Shown here: one piece after another, positions 58,469-64,000 of the stretch
Position numbering within the stretch: the first letter of the stretch is position 1
Layout: the number at the start of each line of letters is the position of its first letter
Assembly: GCA_037127255.1 (NCBI GenBank)
Contig: JBANSL010000005.1
Span: forward strand, 76,637,160-76,701,159
Source of the DNA: Persicaria tinctoria
Taxonomy: Eukaryota; Streptophyta; Magnoliopsida; Caryophyllales; Polygonaceae
Direction of reading: 5' to 3'
DNA length: 64,000 nt
Notes under the pieces: model-generated
The model's database searches: none
What the model was told of the DNA's origin: nothing
The model's input: only the letters and a program-made list of their open reading frames with translations
Translations under genes and position numbers: made by a program

Positions 58469-59125
58469 CTCGATTTTATTCTAACTTGTAGGTAATAAAG
58501 ACGGAGTTTCTAGTGACGAATTGCACCCGCATTTCGGACCCACTGCATCCGCAGTGTTAATTTTCGTCACACAAAAAAAAAAAAAAAATTTGAAAAGGCC
58601 ACGGGCTGGAAAAAACCCACTTCGGGCCAGCCCGCCAGCTTCAAGCCCATCACCATCCCTCAAATAGAACCAAAACCCTACAGCCCCCACACTCCCTTCC
58701 CCACATCCACATCCTCTCCTCCCACTCTCCTCTCACACCCAACCTACCCCACACCCACACTCACTCTCACTCCCCTGCGCCACACTCACACTCACACCAC
58801 CCCGCCACACTCAGCCGTCGGCGCGAGTACTGAAGACCCTCCCGGTGAATCCCGGAAGCTCTGCGTCGACAACCGTTTTGGGCGATTTTCGAGTCTGCAG
58901 AAATCGCCGACGCGCCCGCGCCAGCTCTCCAACGCGCCCGCGCCTGTCAGAGTTACGAGCCAAGAGGCTGACACCACCGACGCGGCCGCGCCACTCTCCA
59001 ACGCGCCCGCGCTGTGCTCCTGACGCGCCCGCGCCGGCCTCCTGAACCGAGCCTCCGCTGTTCTTCGTGAGTTCTTTCCGCTGTCCTTATTTCGATTCGG
59101 ATCTAGTCTTATTATTTGTCAAATA
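58469..59125. other. Spacer between integrase and accessory ORF
   Basis: A non-coding leader-like region, pyrimidine-rich at 58640-58800 (ACACTCACTCTCACTCC-type), followed by five GC-rich motifs at 58909, 58931, 58979, 59000 and 59022 (spacings 22, then 21 and 22 bp). This could be the 5' UTR of a separate transcript for the accessory ORF. Confidence 0.6.
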
Positions 59126-59998
59126 TGAGTTCATCGGAGGAAGAGGTGAGTCGATTTGATGATGAGTTAGATCTGTCTGAAGAGGAGTGGGCGATTTATA
59201 ATAAGGTCAACTGTGTCAGTTCTACAAAATATCTGCATAGAGAGACCCTTCTGAGACTTCAGATGCTAGATTGTATGTAGAAGTGTTTAGCTCACGCTGG
59301 TATTGGTGATTTTTTGGAGTTGAGAGCTGCAGGATACCCAGAACTGTGCAAGCAGTTTCTTGCGACATATCAGTTGTACCTTGGGGAGAACAGAATTAGA
59401 GGGGTCTCTTTCAGGTTCAATGGCACTTCCTACAGGATTTCTGCAGCAAGGTTGCGAGCTGCTTTGGGGATCACTAAAGCCCCAACTGATGGATGGGTGA
59501 TAGCCGCGACCGACCCAGACCTAGTTGCATTCTTTAGAGCGGTGTCTTGAGAGGAATTCTTAACCAGTAACGAGTACTACAGCAGGATTACTCATCCTGT
59601 CTTCCGTATGTTGTGCAAGATCGTCTCTGGGACATATTATGGGCTGACCACAGATACCAAGCTCTCCATGTCACACCTGAGGTTTGCTTACAGCGTTGTG
59701 CCTACTGCAAACTACACTCCTGACTGGCTTAGGCTCTTCTTCGATGGGCTCGACAGGGTCAGAAGGGATCGCAGTGCCACTGGACCAGAAATGGTCCAAG
59801 GCGGACTTATTACTCGGGTAGCCATTGCTGCGGGCGTTGAGCAAGGTGTTTTGCAAGAGCTGGAGGAGCAGGTCATAGCAAGGACCTACACAGAGAAGTA
59901 TATGCGGAGGTGTTTGATGCTTGACACTGCGCCGGATGGAAGAGCCATTTGGTGTACAGGCAAGAAGAAAGAGCATCAGTTCAGGCACCCTAAGCCCC
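59126..59998 (+). pseudogene. Athila accessory ORF (ORF-1-like), truncated with two stops
   Basis: Starts ATG 59126 (MSSSEEEVSRFDDELDLSEE). In-frame stops occur at 59277-59279 (TAG) and 59548-59550 (TGA), with clearly continuing homology after each. It resembles the intact protein at 21572-22855, sharing YPELCKQFLATY and the FRFNGTS...LRAALGITK pattern. Homology stops at 59998, where sequence identical to the B LTR begins, so the C-terminal part is lost. Confidence 0.8.
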
Positions 59999-61689
59999 TT
60001 CGTGGTCTCGGATGTCCGATCGACTATTATGATCATGCGTTGGAAAGCTCTCGACGAGCTCTATGATGTCACGAAGTTTACATGAGTTGTCGTGGCAAAA
60101 TAAAGGATTCACATCCGCAAAAGTATCGGCGCCAGCCGATCCTAAGCACCCGCGGAAGGAACTGCGACATTTGTTGTGTCGGCGTCGGCCCGCCAATGCC
60201 TAAGCGACATCCACCGATCACCGTATTTCATAAAATCTTCTCGGCTGAATCTGGCCCATTGGACTTTATTTCTACCTTAAGTTGGTCGACTCCTAGGGTT
60301 TTAGCACTATAAATAGGGCTCTCTTCTTAGCCATTCAACCCACATAATTCACACCATTCATTCTCCTCTCTCTCTTTTAGGGTTCAACCTCCCTTGTGGA
60401 GCGGAAACCCTATGTTTTCTATTTTCTTTTATGTTTCGCATGAAGATAACCATGCTAGGCTAATCTTCCACTCATCTACTTGTCAAGACGTTGGTTTGGT
60501 TATCAATTCAGGTACTTTTTATGTTATTTTCTTGTTTCTTTTGCGCTTATATTGTTATTATGTTGCTGCTTTGTCTTCATTAGCAACCTTGACTGAGTTG
60601 CATCTAGTTAAGGGTTTTGACTACCTCCGCTCCTGCGAGTCGAACCTATATAGTAGCAAACACATCTAGTGATACCAGGTTGGGAAACTAGTTTGGGTAA
60701 GGAAATCGACATTTTAATAATATTGTGTATAGGTAAAAGGCAAGGGATGGGTTGACAACTAGGTTACAATTAACTTGTTATAAATCGTATGTTATATTAT
60801 TGAATTGATAAGGAGACTTGGGACCTAATGCTTTTCTAACCCCATGCAAGAGTTTAGGGAGTTTGATAGTGATTGAATAAGGAAATTTAACTATACAATT
60901 CTATGGATAAACCGGTCCCTAGGGTAATAATAAGAACCAAGAATAACAAACCATGTCGAGATAAGTAGATGAAACCACCTTCACCAAAATATTCATTCAT
61001 TACTACTATGTTTTTGTTGCTTTGTTCACAACCATCAATCAACTGCTTTGCTTTGTTCCTTCTCTTTATTCTGCATAGTTGACAAGAAAACATACAAAAT
61101 ACACGTTCTCTGTGGGATCGACACTTGTAGTTATTCACTATACTAGTGATTGAGTTTGGGTATTTTCTTTGGCGGGATCAACGATCGGTTCACCGCTCGT
61201 CAAATTTTGGCACCGTTGCCGGGAGGCGTTGCAAATTTAGTGTGTTTTCCATGTTAACTAGTGTCATGGACAGACCTCACAGTTCGCGACGCCCCGCTAC
61301 TAATATTTGCTTTCCCAAGATGTTGAAGTTTGTGCAGACACATGACGAGAAATTCCATCATTTCTTCAAGAGGGTGATAATACAAAGCCGATTTCAAATA
61401 GAGAAACATGATGAAAGGCACGAAGTGACGCTATGTGTGCTCGAAGGTGCGACTACCACAACAATAGATCGCATGACGGAACTTATACCTAGCTGCGGAG
61501 ATCCAGGGGCATTATTCGACACGTTGTGGAATATCACCTACACCTTAGCCATGTTGGTTATGCAGGAAGAAGTGAGCTTTGATCTCTCAATGAAAGATGA
61601 CATAGATCCTCGAAGAGTTAAGGCTAATAGAGGTGTTATTTTCCTCATCTAACGAATGCTTAGACTTGAGAAAAGGATACGAGGTAGTG
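59999..61689 (+). repeat. Second copy of element B segment (LTR part plus interior)
   Basis: Matches 48526-50216 along its whole length, about 0.8% different by eye. It includes the B LTR end and primer site, the B ORF (61251-61652) and even the TAGTG target sequence of element A. It joins directly to the truncated accessory ORF of A at its left. Confidence 0.92.
61251..61652 (+). CDS. Second copy of element B internal ORF
   Basis: Equivalent of 49778-50179, same length, with one visible residue change (MLVMQ for MSVMQ). Function unknown; it follows the primer site of B as gag would. Confidence 0.45.
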   Translation: MLTSVMDRPHSSRRPATNICFPKMLKFVQTHDEKFHHFFKRVIIQSRFQIEKHDERHEVTLCVLEGATTTTIDRMTELIPSCGDPGALFDTLWNITYTLAMLVMQEEVSFDLSMKDDIDPRRVKANRGVIFLI

Positions 61690-62927
61690 TGATATGCGAT
61701 ATATTTTATAGCGCATTTAGTAGTTTTTGTCATCATTTACATGTCATTGTGAGAGATATTTGTATGAACTTGGTGATTCGGAACCTGTTGAAGAAGTTGA
61801 AGAAATCATAGGATCATGCAAGTTACAGAAGAGTTGAAGTGAAGAAGTTCGGAAGCAGCCGGAAGCTGGTGAGCTTGGCGCGGCCGCGCTGCTACTGACG
61901 CGCCCACGCTGCTAGGAAGAAGTGCCTGCGTCGTTACAGCAGGTAGAAGTAGCAAGAGGAAGTCTGACGCGCCCGCGCTGCTACATGACGCGCCCGCGTC
62001 AGTCCCTGAAGACGGATTCTTATCCGATTTTCCCTATCTTATTAGTTTTTAATATTATATTTTTACGGGATGTTAAACCCTTTTAATTAGTTTATATTAT
62101 TGCCGAGAAGGCAGCAGTAGAGGATTAGATTTTTTTCCAGAGACGTATTTTCCTTTTGCTTCATCTTACAAACCCTATGGAGAACTAACTCTCCTTTGTT
62201 ACACTTGGTTCTTTGAAGCCTTCGATTGATTTGGTTGTGAGTATTCTACTCTTGTTTGTCCTTTGTTAATTGTTTCGATCTCCTGAGTTGATTGCTTGAT
62301 TGCTTATTATTGGTTAATCTGGATTGATCACCTAGGTTTATCGATACTAGTCATATTGCTAGGGTTTCCAATTCCAGGTTTGGGGTTGTAGATTCATTGT
62401 AGCAAACACAATCGTCATACGCAGGTTGCTTGTGGTAGATTGTGAAGGAGATTCGATTACAGGCTATTTTAACGGGTTGTTAGAATCGCTTGTATCTCAT
62501 TATAATTCATGTTTGAATGCTATCGCTTTATTATTCGGTGAAGGTTTTCCCTTGTAATTTGGTGATAAGTGCTTTTAGGACTGGTAGGACTAAAAGCTAT
62601 TACACGATCTGAATTGAGAACAATTACTGGACATTAGAACTTGAGACTCATAGAATGCGATGATGAACCATCTCAATTGTTGTGCGGATAATTACCTGGT
62701 GTGATACTTTTCCATCATATATTCGCAACATCTTATTGCAACTTGTTCTGTCACCATTGCTTACACACAAAACTCCCCCTTGAATCGGTTACTTTTGGGT
62801 AATAATACTTGCTCTTACAATTGATTCTGTTTCCCTGTGGGTTCGACCCTAACTTACCTACTATACTTGTTATAGTTTGCATCTTAGGAATTTACTTTGA
62901 TTTGGCATAACGACTTTAGGCCTGTCA
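61690..62927 (+). repeat. Solo LTR of element A with its own target duplication
   Basis: 1238 bp, same ends and length as the LTR at 50217-51454. TAGTG flanks it on both sides (61685-61689 and 62928-62932), so it stands as an independent insertion footprint in B sequence and not simply as the 3' LTR of the truncated element. The four GC-rich motifs recur at 61877, 61897, 61966 and 61987. Confidence 0.9.
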
Positions 62928-62932
62928 TAGTG

Positions 62933-63543
62933 GCACACTCATTGTCATCAACGGAAATAGAGTCGAAGCCTCGGGCCGGAAAATACCATGGCCCCAGCAC
63001 TGCCATTAAAGAGGACGATAGAAGCCCGGTAATTACTATCATGGAGCCTCATGAGTCGGCGCATGAGGAGCCATGTGTACGTGTTGGCTCTTAATCCACC
63101 TGAAGATCCCTCGAACCACCCCTCCCAAGAAGGCGAAGGAGATACCAAGTTGAATTTGTTGCAATCTCTAGGAGAAAATTTTCACGAGTATACCCTACGG
63201 GTGGAATGGTTCGTTTCTAAAGAAGAGATGACAAGTTGCATACTCGAAGGCATGATTGCAGAATCAAGAGAAGTCACCGAATCCATGAGCAACGAGAGTT
63301 TTGAAAGCCAAGATGCAACCGAGGCTGAGCTTTTCAGTGATAAGGAGAAGGATTCAGTATCAGGTGACACAGTGTCTCAGGAGACGTCCGAGGAGATCGA
63401 GTGTGAGTTAGTGCACCCTCATCTACTCAACAAAGCCATCGTTGGAAGGTCGAAATCAGAGCCAATTATCGTGGCTCTCGCACAAGGCCGTGCCAATCTT
63501 TTTCGAGGCCCTGTTCTAAAAAAATTTAAGCCTTATAATATTA
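62933..63543 (+). pseudogene. Element B interior, continued, with ORF
   Basis: Sequence after the TAGTG duplication continues B. The ORF from ATG 63051 is Glu/Ser-rich and includes LLQSLGENFHEYTLRVEWF...EMTSCILEG, similar to the upstream B ORF. It is truncated by a MITE at 63544, whose sequence supplies the last ~24 codons to a stop at 63614. No recognised domain, and no protease or RT in view. Confidence 0.45.
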
Positions 63544-63778
63544 CTCCATCCGTTCAACAAAACTTGTCGTTTACTATTCATGCACGCTTTTTTAGAATGA
63601 TAAAAACTATATAAAATATTCATTTTTTTTTAATTTTTTTTAACAAGTTTGTACTTATTAATAATAACTACGAAATTGTTAAAAAAATTATTTAAAAAGT
63701 CGATATTTTATATAGTTTTTAGCTCCTAAAAAAGCGTGCATGAATAGTAAAACGTCAAGTTTTGTTGAACGGAGGGAG
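63544..63778. mobile_element. Stowaway-like MITE (235 bp)
   Basis: The ends CTCCATCCGTTC and GAACGGAGGGAG form an inverted repeat that extends for ~80 bp with few mismatches. TA dinucleotides flank both ends (63542-63543, 63779-63780), the Tc1/mariner target duplication. Non-coding. Related to 17774-18013. Confidence 0.9.
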
Positions 63779-63929
63779 TAATAATTTTAGATTTTTTATA
63801 GCCAATTGATAAACTACATTCCCATTGTAACACCAAATCAACTATTTTTTCAATTTAAATTTTTTACCATAAATTCATTTATGCTTACAAAATTTTTAAA
63901 TTATAAAATAGTTGTTGTATTAAAATTTA

Positions 63930-64000
63930 CTCCCTCTTTTTCATAATAAAAGTCACTTTACTTTCCGACAAGCATGTTAATGAGGTAAAAACTCTATAGA
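63930..64000. mobile_element. Start of another Stowaway-like MITE, cut by window end
   Basis: CTCCCTCTTTTTCATAATAA preceded by TA (63928-63929) is the typical left end of such MITEs. The right end lies outside the window. Confidence 0.45.

Larger units (their letters stand above)
50217..59998 (+). mobile_element. Athila-type gypsy retrotransposon 'A', 3'-truncated
   Basis: 5' LTR 50217-51454 preceded by target sequence TAGTG (50212-50216), then the Asp-tRNA-type primer site TGGCGCCGTTGCCGGGGA (51459-51476). The order gag, protease, RT, RNase H, integrase, accessory ORF is that of Athila. The element breaks off inside the accessory ORF at 59998, where a copy of the upstream B/LTR block begins; its own polypurine tract and 3' LTR are missing. 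It carries several stops and frameshifts plus a solo LTR, so it is inactive. Confidence 0.92.

Noticed and set aside
59999..62927. Right-hand block as the ordinary 3' end of element A
   Set aside because: The LTR there is flanked on both sides by TAGTG and preceded by B sequence, which a normal 3' LTR would not be.

Overview
The window looks like transposon-rich nuclear DNA of a flowering plant, most likely a eudicot. It holds spliced genes with GT-AG introns, a plant-type pentatricopeptide repeat (PPR) gene, and nested copia, gypsy/Athila, LINE, TRIM, hAT, Mutator-like, Stowaway-like and Helitron-like elements. No rRNA, tRNA gene, CRISPR array or bacterial-type operon is visible. I cannot name the species. 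Only two ordinary host genes are well supported, both on the minus strand: a 13-exon acetoacetyl-CoA thiolase (12582-17218) and an intronless PPR gene (35316-36983).

Layout. 1-2140: small insertions, namely a tRNA-like short insertion (430-516), a hAT-type non-autonomous element with 8-bp target duplications (845-1531) and a minus-strand TRIM (1617-2137). 2388-3623: a GC-rich orphan segment and a LINE remnant. 3785-11122: a full-length LINE with two open reading frames, poly-A tail and target duplications, but with the first catalytic Asp of its reverse transcriptase changed to Asn. 11241-11930: a tandem repeat and another LINE remnant. 12377-17218: the thiolase gene, then Stowaway-like MITEs. 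18336-24736: a young LTR element with near-identical LTRs that codes only for an Athila-type accessory protein. 24905-31440: copia and gypsy debris plus a Helitron-like repeat array. 31982-34695: a 5'-truncated, broken LINE. 35316-36983: the PPR gene. 37145-44085: a poly-A retroposon, a Mutator-like MITE, a LINE remnant and a large inverted repeat made of hAT elements. 44091-47748: a TRIM containing a 3-kb solo LTR. 48200-63540: a non-autonomous LTR element (here 'B') into which an Athila-type gypsy element ('A') inserted. The B-plus-LTR block was then apparently duplicated in tandem, with the second A copy reduced to a solo LTR. Another solo LTR sits in the A gag region.

Three observations stand out. 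(1) The thiolase stop codon overlaps a good 5' splice site. Splicing to a good acceptor about 175 bp downstream would replace the stop with a ten-residue tail ending in Ser-Arg-Leu, a peroxisomal PTS1 signal, so one gene could make cytosolic and peroxisomal enzyme. (2) At least three LTR families here carry clusters of family-specific GC-rich motifs, commonly spaced 20-22 bp. In the Athila-type element the same motif recurs in the LTR, the gag/protease linker, the RNase H/integrase linker and upstream of the accessory ORF. (3) Target-site duplications let the nesting and duplication history of 48.2-63.5 kb be read step by step.

The thiolase condenses two acetyl-CoA to acetoacetyl-CoA, the entry to the mevalonate pathway. 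The PPR protein probably acts on organellar RNA. The remaining recognisable sequence is mobile-element DNA, much of it mutated.
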